Counted from the first letter of the stretch, positions 37,452 through 46,467 are shown. The stretch: 64,000 nt of DNA from Gottfriedia acidiceleris (GCF_002128425.1 NZ_NESS01000010.1:1-64000), one strand, 5' to 3'. Numbers and translations: made by a program. Notes: a model not told the origin generated them from the letters alone.

Positions 37452-38147
37452 ATGAGTATTCAAAATGTGTATCTTTCTATAAAACAAGGGGAAACAGCCA
37501 CAAAACAGAATAGAATTCCTATTACCTTTAATGAAACGTTGATAGGACGTATGTGGGGAAATGATTGCCCAGATATTCCTTTTACAAGTCAATATATTTC
37601 AAGAAAACATGCTTTAATTAGTTTCGATACAGAAGAAAATTACACCATTGTTGATCTCAGTAGTAAACATGGAACACAAGTAAATCATATTTTTATAGAA
37701 AAAAATAAACCATTTTTCCTTCGTGATGGCGATAGTATAACTCTTGCAAGTGGTGCAGCTGTACTTATTTTTCATAATCTATCAGAGAACTTTGGAGACA
37801 CACTTGATATGCCATTAGTTTTAGATAAACAAGTTAACGATTTCAATGGTATAACTGTAAATGTAGTAAAAAGAGAAATTTTAATTGATGGCGTACGAAT
37901 ACATCTAACTAGTAAAGATACAGAATTATTTTTGTTGTTATATCAAAAAGCCAATAGTGCTGTTAGCTATAACGAAATTAAAGTAAATGTTTGGCCGGAA
38001 CGAATGACGAATGATATTGAGCAGCCAGATGTAGGACGTGAAGAAATTAATACCCTTATATATAGATTACGTAAGAAATTAGGTAAATACGGTCAAAAGA
38101 TTGTTTCTGTCCCTCGATATGGCTATATGTTTGAATTAGAAGATTAA
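37452..38147 (+). CDS. FHA domain / winged-helix transcription regulator
   Basis: 231 residues with an unusual domain pair. An FHA domain (~5-115) shows the phosphothreonine-binding features: TLIGRMWGNDC, SQYISRKHALI (the Arg/Ser/His core) and LSSKHGTQVN. A C-terminal winged helix of the Trans_reg_C/OmpR type (~130-230) shows RIHLTSKDTELFLLLYQ, IKVNVWPER and NTLIYRLRKKL...VPRYGYMFEL. The receiver domain typical of OmpR proteins is absent, so phosphothreonine peptides, perhaps from a PrkC-type kinase, may replace Asp phosphorylation as the signal. It starts at ATG 37452 after AAAGGAG. It is divergent from a class B PBP gene, which it may control; this is inference. Confidence 0.85.
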   Translation: MSIQNVYLSIKQGETATKQNRIPITFNETLIGRMWGNDCPDIPFTSQYISRKHALISFDTEENYTIVDLSSKHGTQVNHIFIEKNKPFFLRDGDSITLASGAAVLIFHNLSENFGDTLDMPLVLDKQVNDFNGITVNVVKREILIDGVRIHLTSKDTELFLLLYQKANSAVSYNEIKVNVWPERMTNDIEQPDVGREEINTLIYRLRKKLGKYGQKIVSVPRYGYMFELED

Positions 38148-38163
38148 AGATATAAAACTAATG

Positions 38164-38206
38164 AAAAAGAGTGTAGAATTTTTTAATGATTCTACACTCT
38201 TTTTCA
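38164..38206 (+). terminator. Terminator after the FHA regulator gene
   Basis: AAAAGAGTGTAGAA pairs with TTCTACACTCTTTT around ttttttaatga-type loop sequence, with T/A runs on both sides; probably bidirectional and shared with the small gene at 38245. Confidence 0.93.
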
Positions 38207-38244
38207 CAAATAATTGTATATGTATGTATTTAGATTTATATAGT

Positions 38245-38409
38245 TTATATTAGATTTGCTCTTACTTTTTTCTCTATAATAGTTAATTCAATATAAATTC
38301 CAATAAAAGAAAACAATGAACCCACTACAAGAATTATTGCCCATACATATACTGGTAAAATTAACAGAATGTACCCTAATATAGTTCCAACAACTAATAA
38401 ATAAAACAT
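38245..38409 (-). CDS. Small two-helix membrane protein, 54 residues
   Basis: Not recognised. Starts at ATG 38409 with a good AAAGGGTGAG site. The product MFYLLVVGTILGYILLI... is almost wholly hydrophobic through residue 44, with two likely helices (~3-20 and ~22-44) and a basic C-terminal tail IEKKVRANLI inside the cell. Convergent with the FHA gene, sharing its terminator. Confidence 0.6.
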   Translation of the reverse strand: MFYLLVVGTILGYILLILPVYVWAIILVVGSLFSFIGIYIELTIIEKKVRANLI

Positions 38410-38757
38410 TAAAACTCACCCTTTTTCACATTAATCAAATAAAATCAAAATTGTTTTATAAAATTATTTACTATTGTAAAGGTATTACTTCGCGCTTTTT
38501 TACTCAATATCACATTGGTAACAAAACACTGACATTGAAAAATTACTTTTATGGAATTTTCTCATTAGGGAAAGATTTTTAGTATATATTGCACTAATTA
38601 ATTAGGCTAGATCAAAATAGAAACAGATGATTGAATTTCTCCAACTGAATATAAAGGAGTAGAAGCAGAAGCCAAATAGGATCACTTTAAGGTGATTAAA
38701 CAAAATAAAGGGGTGTCTTTTAGTCTAAAAATCGACTATGAGACCCCCCTTTTTTAT
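38410..38757. other. Intergenic region with the L,D-transpeptidase terminator
   Basis: 348 bases. A leftward hairpin at 38709-38756 (GGGGGTCT... AGACACCCC) follows the L,D-transpeptidase gene, with a weak T run after it. The rest is the leader of the small membrane gene. Confidence 0.55.
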
Positions 38758-40113
38758 TTATGCGATTGAAATACCATAAGAACGAGCAATTTTGCCATTC
38801 GAATTTGAAGAACTAGCAATAATGACAGTTGTTCCTATATTAACTTGTTCAAAAAGCCACCTGATTTCACTATTATGCATTCGAACACAGCCTGAACTTA
38901 CTGATTGTCCAATGGAACTTTCTTTATTGTTTCCGTGGATACCATATGCAGCACCAACACTTAATCCGAGCCAGCGGTTACCAAGTGGATTCCTAGGATC
39001 GCCTCCAGGAATATTTCCCTTGTACCATGGGCGGTTCTTAACTTTGTTTGAGATTACAAATTTCCCAGTAGGTGTAGGTGTTGATGACTTACCTGTTGCA
39101 ACAGTAAAGGTTTTTACAAAATTACCTTTACTATACAAAGTTAGTTTATTCGTTTTTGTATTTATAATAATCAATTGACCAGTTGATAACGATGAACTAT
39201 TTTTAACAGTACTTACCACTGGTTGAGAATAATGTGAAACGCGTATTGTAAGTGGTTTACTTTGATTATTACTTTGATCCTGAGCAATTACTTTAAGAAT
39301 TGAATTCGCTTTTTGTTTACCAATTTTAATATTGAACTTTCCTGCTGAACTAACTGTACTATCACCGATTAGATTTTCATTCATATATACTTTTACAGTT
39401 GCAAAAGGTTCAGATTTTCCTGTTATATTCTGTGATTGATCTGTTATAGTAGAATGAGAAGTAATGGATGGTACAGTCGAATCTTTTACAATTAATAAAA
39501 TGGGTTTACTTCTTACTCCTTCACTAACCCCAACGATGCTTAATTTGGTAAATTCTTTGAATGGTTTTATAGCATCATTAAATTCACCTTTTTCATTCGT
39601 TTTCACGGTATGAATTAATGTAGAATCTTTATATACTTCTACCTGACTATTTGATAGAAATAATCCTTTAATAGACGTTGATTGATTTGAAACTTGATCA
39701 ATTGTTGGTACCGGTAAATCTAAAATCGTGAAATTGATTTTTTTATCAGAGATTACTAGATTTTGGTGATCAAATCTAATTGAATCAAGCTTATATTCTC
39801 CTTTTGTAAATGAATTTGTAATCTTCATTTTTCCTGAAAAAGAGTTCTCTGATGTTTTAATTAAAGTAATATTTTTTTGATCCGTCCCATTTGAAAATGT
39901 TAACGAAACTTTTTTACCGCTTTTTTTCGATTTTAAACTGATCTCAATTGTCTGACCATAAGTAGACTTTGTCGTGTTTAAGTTCATATGATCTATAAAA
40001 TGAGAGAACTCATTATTGTTAAAATTAAACTTAAAAGTAGTTGCATCCGCTTTCGGTATTAGGAAAAGGATTAATAACATTCCCAGTAGTATCCATATTA
40101 TCTTATTAGACAT
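38758..40113 (-). CDS. Secreted L,D-transpeptidase (YkuD domain) with N-terminal Ig-like repeats
   Basis: Cross-links or trims peptidoglycan stem peptides. Signal peptide 1-25 (IIWILLGMLLILFLIPKADA), then about 300 residues of Ig-like/Big-type beta modules (repeats such as VKVYMNENLIGDSTVSSAGKF and VEVYKDSTLIHTVKTNEKGEF), then the YkuD domain (~315-435) with the catalytic motif HGNNKES...SSGCVRMHNSEI (His and Cys). The C-terminus lacks LysM. Starts at ATG 40113 after AAGGAGAG. 451 residues. The Ig modules probably bridge the protein across or along the wall. Confidence 0.9.
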   Translation of the reverse strand: MSNKIIWILLGMLLILFLIPKADATTFKFNFNNNEFSHFIDHMNLNTTKSTYGQTIEISLKSKKSGKKVSLTFSNGTDQKNITLIKTSENSFSGKMKITNSFTKGEYKLDSIRFDHQNLVISDKKINFTILDLPVPTIDQVSNQSTSIKGLFLSNSQVEVYKDSTLIHTVKTNEKGEFNDAIKPFKEFTKLSIVGVSEGVRSKPILLIVKDSTVPSITSHSTITDQSQNITGKSEPFATVKVYMNENLIGDSTVSSAGKFNIKIGKQKANSILKVIAQDQSNNQSKPLTIRVSHYSQPVVSTVKNSSSLSTGQLIIINTKTNKLTLYSKGNFVKTFTVATGKSSTPTPTGKFVISNKVKNRPWYKGNIPGGDPRNPLGNRWLGLSVGAAYGIHGNNKESSIGQSVSSGCVRMHNSEIRWLFEQVNIGTTVIIASSSNSNGKIARSYGISIA

Positions 40114-40351
40114 TGGCTCTCTCCTTATTTATATTAAATTACTTAACTTAAAGCCTAGGAGATTCTAAAGTTCATTTTTGTTAAGTATTAGTAACGTTAT
40201 ATTTCAGCAATTTCTATTTTCCATGTATCACACTCCTGAAAACTTATATTTGTATCATAGTTTTTAAATGTATCAATTTTTGTCATAGGATGTTTCAAAG
40301 TTGTAAACATTTCGTTTATTGGATTAAACAAGATAAATGGATAATAAAAAT

Positions 40352-40384
40352 AAAAAAGCCAAGAAAAAATTCTTGGCTTTTTTA
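40352..40384. terminator. Terminator-like hairpin
   Basis: AAAAAAGCCAAGAA pairs with TTCTTGGCTTTTTT with A and T runs on either side. No gene ends directly in front of it. The region 40114-40351 on its left is the leader of the L,D-transpeptidase gene and holds no gene that I can see. Confidence 0.7.
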
Positions 40385-40417
40385 TTGATATATTTCTTTG
40401 GTTTGAAATGGAATCAT

Positions 40418-40455
40418 AAAAAAAGAAAACAGTATTATTACTGTTTTCTTTTTTT
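40418..40455. terminator. Bidirectional terminator after the 41-residue gene
   Basis: AAAGAAAACAGTA pairs with TACTGTTTTCTTT around a four-base loop, with A and T runs on both sides. Confidence 0.85.
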
Positions 40456-40579
40456 ACAAGTTACTTACTATAAATGGTATAGTAATTACTGTTATTAACA
40501 TTAAAATCCAATTGTATTTTTTAAGTTTATCTTCAAAATTTTGCATCTCATCTGGTGAAATTGTTTTAATGGGCTTCAA
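40454..40579 (-). CDS. Small single-helix membrane protein, 41 residues
   Basis: Starts at TTG 40579 with an AAGGCGG site. A polar amphipathic start (MKPIKTISPDEMQNFEDKLKK) precedes one helix, WILMLITVITIPFIVSNL. It stands alone and its stop overlaps the stem of a strong terminator. Unknown function. Confidence 0.55.
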   Translation of the reverse strand: MKPIKTISPDEMQNFEDKLKKYNWILMLITVITIPFIVSNL

Positions 40580-40891
40580 TAAATCCGCCTTCTTTCTATT
40601 TAATAAATATTTAAGGATGATGTGATTATAATCTATTGATGTGAACTTAATGTGAATTTGTGATAATTTTTTAAAATTTAATATACTTTCTTGTAAAATA
40701 ACCTACATTGATCAAAACTCCAAAATCGAATAGTAAACTGACTTTATCCGCTTTTTAACTAAAATCGAAAGATCGATTTTTAAAAAAACTGATGCCTCCA
40801 ATGTGGCAATCAGTTTTTTTGAATTATTCTCCTTCAATTGCAGGTTCAAATGTTTTTACACCTTCACTTTTAATATAACTTATTAAACTAA
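40580..40891. other. Intergenic region with the fumC-side terminator and a fragment-like frame
   Basis: 312 bases. A strong terminator, ACTGATGCC/GGCAATCAGT with long A and T runs, is at 40781-40821. Between it and the fumC stop lies a 26-codon open frame without a start (40824-40904, leftward) reading [15 protein letters not shown]..., which looks like the last part of a protein; see findings. Confidence 0.5.
40781..40821 (-). terminator. Terminator downstream of fumC
   Basis: Leftward, AAACTGATTGCC pairs with GGCATCAGTTT around an 8-base loop, followed by TTTTTTA. T runs on both sides. Confidence 0.85.
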
Positions 40892-42268
40892 CTAAATCAT
40901 ATTTTTAGGTATAACAATCTGATCGAATTCTTCTTCTGATAAATAACCTGTTTTTAATGCAGCTTCTTTAAGCGTCAAGTTTTCGTTAAATGCTAACTTT
41001 GCTATTGTTGCTGCTTTTTCATAACCTATGTGTGGGTTTAATGCGGTTACGAGCATAAGTGAGCGATTTAGATTTTGTTCAATCACTTCTATATTTGCCT
41101 CTATGCCTTTTGCACAATGATCGTCAAATGAATTGATTGCGTCTGAAAGTAATCTAACTGACTGTAGAAAATTATAAATGATGACTGGTTTGAATACATT
41201 CAATTCGAAGTTTCCTTGACTAGCAGCGAAGCCTATTGTCATATCATTTCCCATAATTTGCGTTACAACCATTGTCAGCGCTTCAGATTGGGTTGGGTTT
41301 ACTTTCCCTGGCATGATCGAACTTCCTGGTTCGTTTGATGGAATCGTTATTTCACCTATACCACTTCTAGGACCACTTGCCATCCAACGTATATCATTCG
41401 CAATTTTCATTAAATCTGCCGCCAATGCTTTTAAAGCACCATGAGTATAGACGATCTCATCATGGCTTGTTAGTGCTTGGAATTTGTTTTCTGCAGAAAT
41501 AAAATGTAGTCCAGTAAAAGAACTAATTTCCTCAGCCATTTTATTTCCAAAACTCGGATGTGAATTAATTCCTGTTCCTACTGCAGTTCCCCCAATAGCA
41601 AGTTCTGCAATAAATTTCATACTATCTACAATCATTTTTTCACTTTTTTCAAGCATACGATGCCAACCACTTATTTCTTGACCTAGTGTAATCGGTGTTG
41701 CATCTTGCAAATGTGTTCGGCCAATTTTAATAATCTGTTTAAATTTATTCATCTTTTCGTTTAATGTATTTTTCAAACTTTTTAATGGTGGAAGTAATTG
41801 CTCATTAACAGCTAGAGCACTTGAAATATGCATTGCAGTTGGGAATGTATCATTCGAACTTTGAGACATATTAACATCATCATTTGGATGAATTTTTTTA
41901 TTCTTTCCTTTTTCTTCTAAAATCTGATTCCCGCGGTGAGCGATTACTTCATTAACATTCATATTTGTTTGTGTACCACTTCCTGTTTGCCAAACAACCA
42001 GTGGAAAGTGATCGTCATGCTTACCTTTTAATATTTCGTTTACGGCTTCAACGATTGCATCTGCTTTTTCGCTATCCAATTTATTTAGTTTTTTATTTGT
42101 AATCGCTGCGCTCTTTTTAATAAGTGCTAAAGCATAAATTAATTGAATAGGCATTTTTTCAGTACCGATTTTAAAATTTTCAAAACTTCGCTGCGTTTGT
42201 GCTCCCCATAGTTTATCTACAGGTACTTTAATCTCACCAATTGAATCTTTTTCAATTCGATAATCCAA
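40892..42268 (-). CDS. fumC: Fumarate hydratase, class II
   Basis: Iron-independent fumarase of the TCA cycle (fumarate to malate). Typical landmarks: ERDTMGEI-like start ([28 protein letters not shown]), [37 protein letters not shown] (catalytic His nearby), [16 protein letters not shown] and the family signature [13 protein letters not shown]. 458 residues, normal length. The start is TTG 42268 after TAGGAGG. Flanked by terminators, so monocistronic. Confidence 0.95.
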   Translation of the reverse strand: MDYRIEKDSIGEIKVPVDKLWGAQTQRSFENFKIGTEKMPIQLIYALALIKKSAAITNKKLNKLDSEKADAIVEAVNEILKGKHDDHFPLVVWQTGSGTQTNMNVNEVIAHRGNQILEEKGKNKKIHPNDDVNMSQSSNDTFPTAMHISSALAVNEQLLPPLKSLKNTLNEKMNKFKQIIKIGRTHLQDATPITLGQEISGWHRMLEKSEKMIVDSMKFIAELAIGGTAVGTGINSHPSFGNKMAEEISSFTGLHFISAENKFQALTSHDEIVYTHGALKALAADLMKIANDIRWMASGPRSGIGEITIPSNEPGSSIMPGKVNPTQSEALTMVVTQIMGNDMTIGFAASQGNFELNVFKPVIIYNFLQSVRLLSDAINSFDDHCAKGIEANIEVIEQNLNRSLMLVTALNPHIGYEKAATIAKLAFNENLTLKEAALKTGYLSEEEFDQIVIPKNMI

Positions 42269-42578
42269 TTTTTTGCCTCCTAGTTTTTAATTACTAAATC
42301 ATATGTAAATAGAGGTATTCCAATTAATGATTTTGACATTGGTTAGCGTATAGTTGTGAAAGAATCACATGATGATTATCCTTAAAAGATTGAATTATGT
42401 AATAGTAAGTTTTAACTGTAAAATAAAAGTAAGCTAATCGAACAAATTTCGATTAGCTTATTTTTATATCTTTTATATTATTTCTTTTTTATATGATCTA
42501 AATTCATTTTTTAACAGCACATTTATCTAATTAGAATTATTTTATAAAATCAATTTCTAAAATGATATTTGAAATCAA
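42269..42578. other. Intergenic region between fumC and doxX
   Basis: 310 bases with the fumC promoter region and a terminator at 42429-42462 (AAGCTAATCG/CGATTAGCTT), which serves the leftward doxX transcript. No gene seen. Confidence 0.65.
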
Positions 42579-42977
42579 TTAGAATAAAATTGCATCTAAC
42601 GCATATTTACCAGGACCAATTAAAGCTATACCAATTGCAACTGAAAGCAAAGTTAAGTTGTATTCATATCCATTTGTTGTTGCCCATAAACCATTTGGGG
42701 CATGAACTTTAATAATTGCCATCACCATTGTTCCAGCAATCATAATTCCTGCAAGTGGCGTTAATAGTCCTAATGTAAATAAAATTCCCCCAATAAGTTC
42801 AGCTAACCCTGCGAAAAGTGCAATCATTACACCTGGTTTCATGCCAATTGAATCAAACCATCCACCTGTTCCTTTCAATCCATGACCACCGAACCAGCCA
42901 AATAATTTTTGAGCACCATGACCCACAAAAAGTAAACCGATTACTAAACGAATAATTAATAAACCAATATTTATCAT
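42579..42977 (-). CDS. DoxX-family membrane protein
   Basis: 132 residues with four helices; LLIIRLVIGLLFVGHGAQKLFGWFGG at the start and LAELIGGILFTLGLLTPLAG in the middle are the DoxX/MhqP/CatD signature. Family members are often linked to quinone or thiol stress; the exact role here is unknown. The ATG follows TAGGAGG. Monocistronic. Confidence 0.88.
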   Translation of the reverse strand: MINIGLLIIRLVIGLLFVGHGAQKLFGWFGGHGLKGTGGWFDSIGMKPGVMIALFAGLAELIGGILFTLGLLTPLAGIMIAGTMVMAIIKVHAPNGLWATTNGYEYNLTLLSVAIGIALIGPGKYALDAILF

Positions 42978-43355
42978 CTTAAAATCCTCCTAAATGTTTT
43001 TTATCTTTAATTTGAGATATATATTTTAAAAAAAATATTGCGCTGACTGATTTTTCATAGTATTTCTGAGACATATATTGCGTATAATATATTTCAATCC
43101 TTCTTTATTCATAACGATTTCCGTTGATTTAATAGTAATAATGATGTTTCAGCATTCATTCACCATAATTTTCACCTCCAAATTATTTTAAATTAAAATA
43201 TCTTGAATATGAGATAATAATAAAATGAATAATCTTGGATGTCAATACTAAATAATGTATTTTAGAGATTATCTTTTTGTACCGAAATTAAGTTTCAATT
43301 CTTTTTCCTAAATAATATTTTTTTAATAATGGAGATTTTAATTTAATTCATCAAT
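42978..43355. other. Intergenic region with a strongly ribosome-bound tiny frame
   Basis: Leftward, GGAGGTGAAAATT precedes ATG 43166 and a five-codon peptide MVNEC ending in TGA (43149-43151). The same frame continues for 40 more codons (NIIITIKSTEIVMNKEG...) to TAA at 43026-43028, with a second ATG inside. It may be a leader peptide, a decayed small gene or chance. Otherwise AT-rich and without a gene. Confidence 0.4.
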
Positions 43356-43390
43356 ATAAAAACCTTGCTTTATTCAAACAAGGTTTTTAT
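43356..43390. terminator. Terminator of the glycan operon
   Basis: AAAAACCTTG pairs with CAAGGTTTTT around an 11-base loop; T and A runs on both sides. It follows the last gene of the operon. Confidence 0.85.
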
Positions 43391-43399
43391 ACAGCAATA

Positions 43400-43750
43400 T
43401 TATGCTCCTGGAACTACTACTTGTGAGATTCTTCTACAATCGGCAATTACTAATCCTCCACTTACACTAGAAAAATAAGCTAGATTTGTGGAAGAATCTA
43501 ATGTAATAAAATAGTTTACACTTTCTGATACTCCATCTACAATTATTTCACTAATAGAATAATGTGGTGGTAGCGTAGATAAAAACTCACAAATACTTCT
43601 AGTTCTACCAATTTCGTCAGTTGATCCCAAATTAATCCATCTCCCTCCTTTATCAATTAATATATTATATTGAAATACTATTTTTTTGGTTAGATTAGTA
43701 TCTCTCAAGGAAATAAAATAGTTTTTAATTTTTTTTAATAGATTAATCAC
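43400..43750 (-). CDS. Unknown small protein at the end of the spore glycan operon
   Basis: 116 residues, not recognised. A basic N-terminal stretch (NLLKKIKNYFISLRDTNLTKK) is followed by a beta-rich domain (IVFQYNILIDKGGRWINLG...YFITLDSSTNLAYFSSVSGGLVIADCRRISQVVV). GTG at 43750 overlaps the neuB-like stop by four bases (GTGA) and follows a GGAGTGG site seven bases before; an upstream TTG at 43780 lies inside the neighbouring gene. The overlap and position make it an authentic operon member. It might be a spore-surface acceptor or accessory protein, but nothing proves this. Confidence 0.7.
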   Translation of the reverse strand: MINLLKKIKNYFISLRDTNLTKKIVFQYNILIDKGGRWINLGSTDEIGRTRSICEFLSTLPPHYSISEIIVDGVSESVNYFITLDSSTNLAYFSSVSGGLVIADCRRISQVVVPGA

Positions 43751-44814
43751 TGATCCACTCCGTCCATAAGCATGTCCCAATGTAGAGCAGTTCCTTTTTC
43801 TAAATTTCGATTAATTTTTTTTCCTAAGATTAAATCAATATATTTCGGAGCAAGACCATTACCTGGTCGAATTATTTTTATATTATCTTTTGTTAATATT
43901 TGACCGGCTTTTATATTTTCAGAAATATAAATTGATCTTCTAAATTGAATTGACTTTTTTTCTTCTTCTGTAGGACCAATAAATATTGTTCCTATTGATT
44001 TCCAAGCAGCTTCGGTTTCAGTAACTAGTTTTGCAAATTCATCTGGTTCCATCGAAAAAGCTGAATCGACTCCACCGTCTGAACGATTTAACGTAAAATG
44101 TTTCTCGATTACAGTACTTCCAAATGCTACGCTAGCTACTGCTACACCGATTCCTAGTGTATGATCTGACAATCCAATTTGGCATTGAAATAAGTCTTTT
44201 AAAAATGGTATCGTTCGAATGTTTGAATGTTCTGGAGATGCAGGATAACTACTAGTACATTTTAGTAAAATAAAATGTTTACAACCAGCTTCTCTAATCG
44301 TCTCTACCATTTCACTAATTTCTGAAACTGTAGCCATACCAGTGGATATGATCATAGGCTTTCCTTTAGAAGCGACCTTTTTTAAAAGAGGAAGATCATT
44401 ATTTTCAAAAGATGCTATTTTATAACAGGGAACTTCAAGTTCTTCTAAAAATTCAAGAGAGCTTTCATCAAAAGGTGTACTAAAAGGAATCATATCTAAT
44501 TCTTTGCATCGATTAAATATCGGTTCATGCCACTCCCAAGGAGTATAAGCTTCTTCATATAATTCGTATAAAGATTTTCCATTCCAAAGTTCATTAGCTG
44601 GATTTACCAAAAATTCATTTTTACGAATATTTAATGTCATCGTATTTGGCAAATACGTTTGAATTTTAAAAGCATGTGCACCTGCTTTCGCAGCAGCATC
44701 AACAATCTTTAATGCTCGATCAAGTGATTGATTATGATTTCCTGACATTTCTGCAATAATTAAAGGTGGATGATTTTCGCCAATTTTTTTATTACCTATT
44801 ACTATTTCATTCAC
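43747..44814 (-). CDS. pseI: NeuB-family sugar acid synthase, PseI/SpsE type
   Basis: Condenses a 2,4-diacetamido-hexose with phosphoenolpyruvate to give a nonulosonic acid (pseudaminic-type). The 355 residues comprise a NeuB barrel (~1-275) with IIAEMSGNHNQSLDRALKIVDAAAKAGAHAFKIQTY, IPFSTPFDESSLEFLEEL, PMIISTGMATVSEI and HFTLNRSDGGVDSAFSMEPDEF, and a C-terminal SAF antifreeze-like domain (~290-350). Several features favour PseI over NeuB (for example KKTIHRSIY-like FRRSIYISENIKAGQILTKDNI). The GTG at 44814 overlaps the acetyltransferase stop. Homologue of B. subtilis spsE. Confidence 0.88.
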   Translation of the reverse strand: MNEIVIGNKKIGENHPPLIIAEMSGNHNQSLDRALKIVDAAAKAGAHAFKIQTYLPNTMTLNIRKNEFLVNPANELWNGKSLYELYEEAYTPWEWHEPIFNRCKELDMIPFSTPFDESSLEFLEELEVPCYKIASFENNDLPLLKKVASKGKPMIISTGMATVSEISEMVETIREAGCKHFILLKCTSSYPASPEHSNIRTIPFLKDLFQCQIGLSDHTLGIGVAVASVAFGSTVIEKHFTLNRSDGGVDSAFSMEPDEFAKLVTETEAAWKSIGTIFIGPTEEEKKSIQFRRSIYISENIKAGQILTKDNIKIIRPGNGLAPKYIDLILGKKINRNLEKGTALHWDMLMDGVDQ

Positions 44815-45364
44815 TATTACATGTGACCCCCTTCTTTAAAACTTCACATTTGTTATTCCAACTTTCCTTAAACAGTCCAAATAATACTAAATCGGCATAC
44901 TGATTATTTTTTAAAATTTGTTTTTCAAGTCTACCTTCTTCAACAAAACCTAATTTCTTATGATAATTTAAACTTATAAAATTAATATCAAGTACATGGG
45001 CATTTAGTTTTCTCATTTTCAACACATTAAAAAGGTAGTCCAGTGTTAAAATGCCCATTACTGTCCCCGAACCACGTGGTGCTGTTTTTTCACCAATATA
45101 AAAGCCCCATTCACACGTTCCATGTTTTTTATTTATATTTGTGAATTGAATAAATCCTATAGGCTTATTTTTATATAAAAAAAGCTTTGCAATTTTTGTT
45201 TGGTCATTTTTAAATAATGCAAACCAACGATAATGCTGATCGATTGTAATGATTTCATCAGAATTCATAACAGACCTAACTCGATGACTATTTCTCCAAG
45301 TTAATACGATATTTAAATTTTCATGTTCTAAATCTATTAGTTTAAAATCTTCAATCTGTATCAT
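44807..45364 (-). CDS. pseH: Amino-sugar N-acetyltransferase (PseH-like, GNAT)
   Basis: Acetylates the C-4 amine of the UDP-amino-trideoxy sugar. The 185 residues are a RimJ/RimL-type GNAT with LTWRNSHRVRSVMNSDEI, KPIGFIQFTNINKKHGTCEWGFYIGEKTAPRGSGTVMGIL (acetyl-CoA loop) and LNYHKKLGFVEEGRLEKQI. PseH-type proteins share the opening DFKLIDLEHENLNIVLTWRN. It overlaps pseG by 14 bases and pseI by eight, so the genes are tightly coupled. Confidence 0.85.
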   Translation of the reverse strand: MIQIEDFKLIDLEHENLNIVLTWRNSHRVRSVMNSDEIITIDQHYRWFALFKNDQTKIAKLFLYKNKPIGFIQFTNINKKHGTCEWGFYIGEKTAPRGSGTVMGILTLDYLFNVLKMRKLNAHVLDINFISLNYHKKLGFVEEGRLEKQILKNNQYADLVLFGLFKESWNNKCEVLKKGVTCNSE

Positions 45365-46463
45365 TTATCCATTCAACAACTCTTTCTAGAAAACTATTTA
45401 ACATATTTTCATCCATTAAATCTAAAGCCGTTTGAGACATCTTAGCTACTTTTAATGGGTTTTTTATTAACATATTCAGTTCTTGTTCAATTTTTGCAGC
45501 GGTTACTTTAGAACTTTCACCTAAATGACAGATAGCGCCTTTTTCGTTTACTAAATTGATTATCTCGATTTGATTATCTGCTGTTGCAATTGTTAATGTA
45601 GGCAGCCCTAAGTAACACCTTTCCCATGTGGTTGTTCCACCTGCTCCAATGGATAAATCAGCAAGTCCCATTAATTCTGATATATTATTTATTTGACAAT
45701 GAAAATAAAAATTCGGCACTTCACTGCAAAAAGACCTAATCGTTTCATTATTTTTATTACTATCTCCTACAACAATATCAATGTGAATGTCTGAATACAC
45801 TCGATTTTTCAATACTTGTATTGTTTTAAGTGTTTCACTAGTAGGATCACTTCCTCCAAAAAAAACAAGGATTCTTCTTATGTTTCCGCTTCTTTTTCGT
45901 AAATTTATTTTTTCATTCATAAATTCTTCACGAAGGATCACATACGGTAAACCTAAAAATTTTACACAGCTTTTTGGAATTAAATCATCATACCGATCTT
46001 TACGGTTTGAAATGTTTTGATCAAGAATAATATGACAGAAATGACTTCGGTTTGCTAAGTCATCAATAACGATGATCTCTTTTCCTGTCATTCGATAAAA
46101 TAGATTTTCCCATTTAGAATCAATCGAATAATGGTCAATAATTAAACAGGATGATGAAGGATCCGACATCATAATCTTTACTGTTTGAAGTACATCAGTC
46201 TTCCAATCTACTTTTAACCAAGCTTCATACGAGTTTTTGAGTTTTTTGTGCTGCTGTTTAGTAGTTAGGTAAGGCAGTACACATAATTTATATCCTCTAT
46301 CTACAATTAAATGATTTATATTCCCGGGTAAATCTCGACAAATAAAAATAATATTGATCCCAAATTTAGTAAATAGATTAGCTAGAGTTAAGCAGCGCAT
46401 AACGTGACCAGTTCCAATTTCATAAGAAGCATCAACTCGAAAAAAAATACTTTTACTTTTCAT
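45351..46463 (-). CDS. pseG: UDP-sugar hydrolase of the PseG/SpsG family
   Basis: Removes UDP from UDP-2,4-diacetamido-2,4,6-trideoxy-hexose before the synthase step. 370 residues with a GT-B-like fold: FRVDASYEIGTGHVMRCLTLA at the N-terminus (the catalytic His in GTGHVMRC), IIDHYSIDSKWE, ILVFFGGSDPTSETLK and IGAGGTTTWERCYLGLPTL. The C-terminal extension past residue 330 is short. Followed by pseH with overlap; preceded by pseF with a four-base gap. Confidence 0.9.
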   Translation of the reverse strand: MKSKSIFFRVDASYEIGTGHVMRCLTLANLFTKFGINIIFICRDLPGNINHLIVDRGYKLCVLPYLTTKQQHKKLKNSYEAWLKVDWKTDVLQTVKIMMSDPSSSCLIIDHYSIDSKWENLFYRMTGKEIIVIDDLANRSHFCHIILDQNISNRKDRYDDLIPKSCVKFLGLPYVILREEFMNEKINLRKRSGNIRRILVFFGGSDPTSETLKTIQVLKNRVYSDIHIDIVVGDSNKNNETIRSFCSEVPNFYFHCQINNISELMGLADLSIGAGGTTTWERCYLGLPTLTIATADNQIEIINLVNEKGAICHLGESSKVTAAKIEQELNMLIKNPLKVAKMSQTALDLMDENMLNSFLERVVEWINDTD

Positions 46464-46467
46464 TAAA

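Noticed and set aside
37353-37592. Leftward frame across the FHA gene start
   Set aside because: It overlaps the FHA domain coding sequence and the promoter region.
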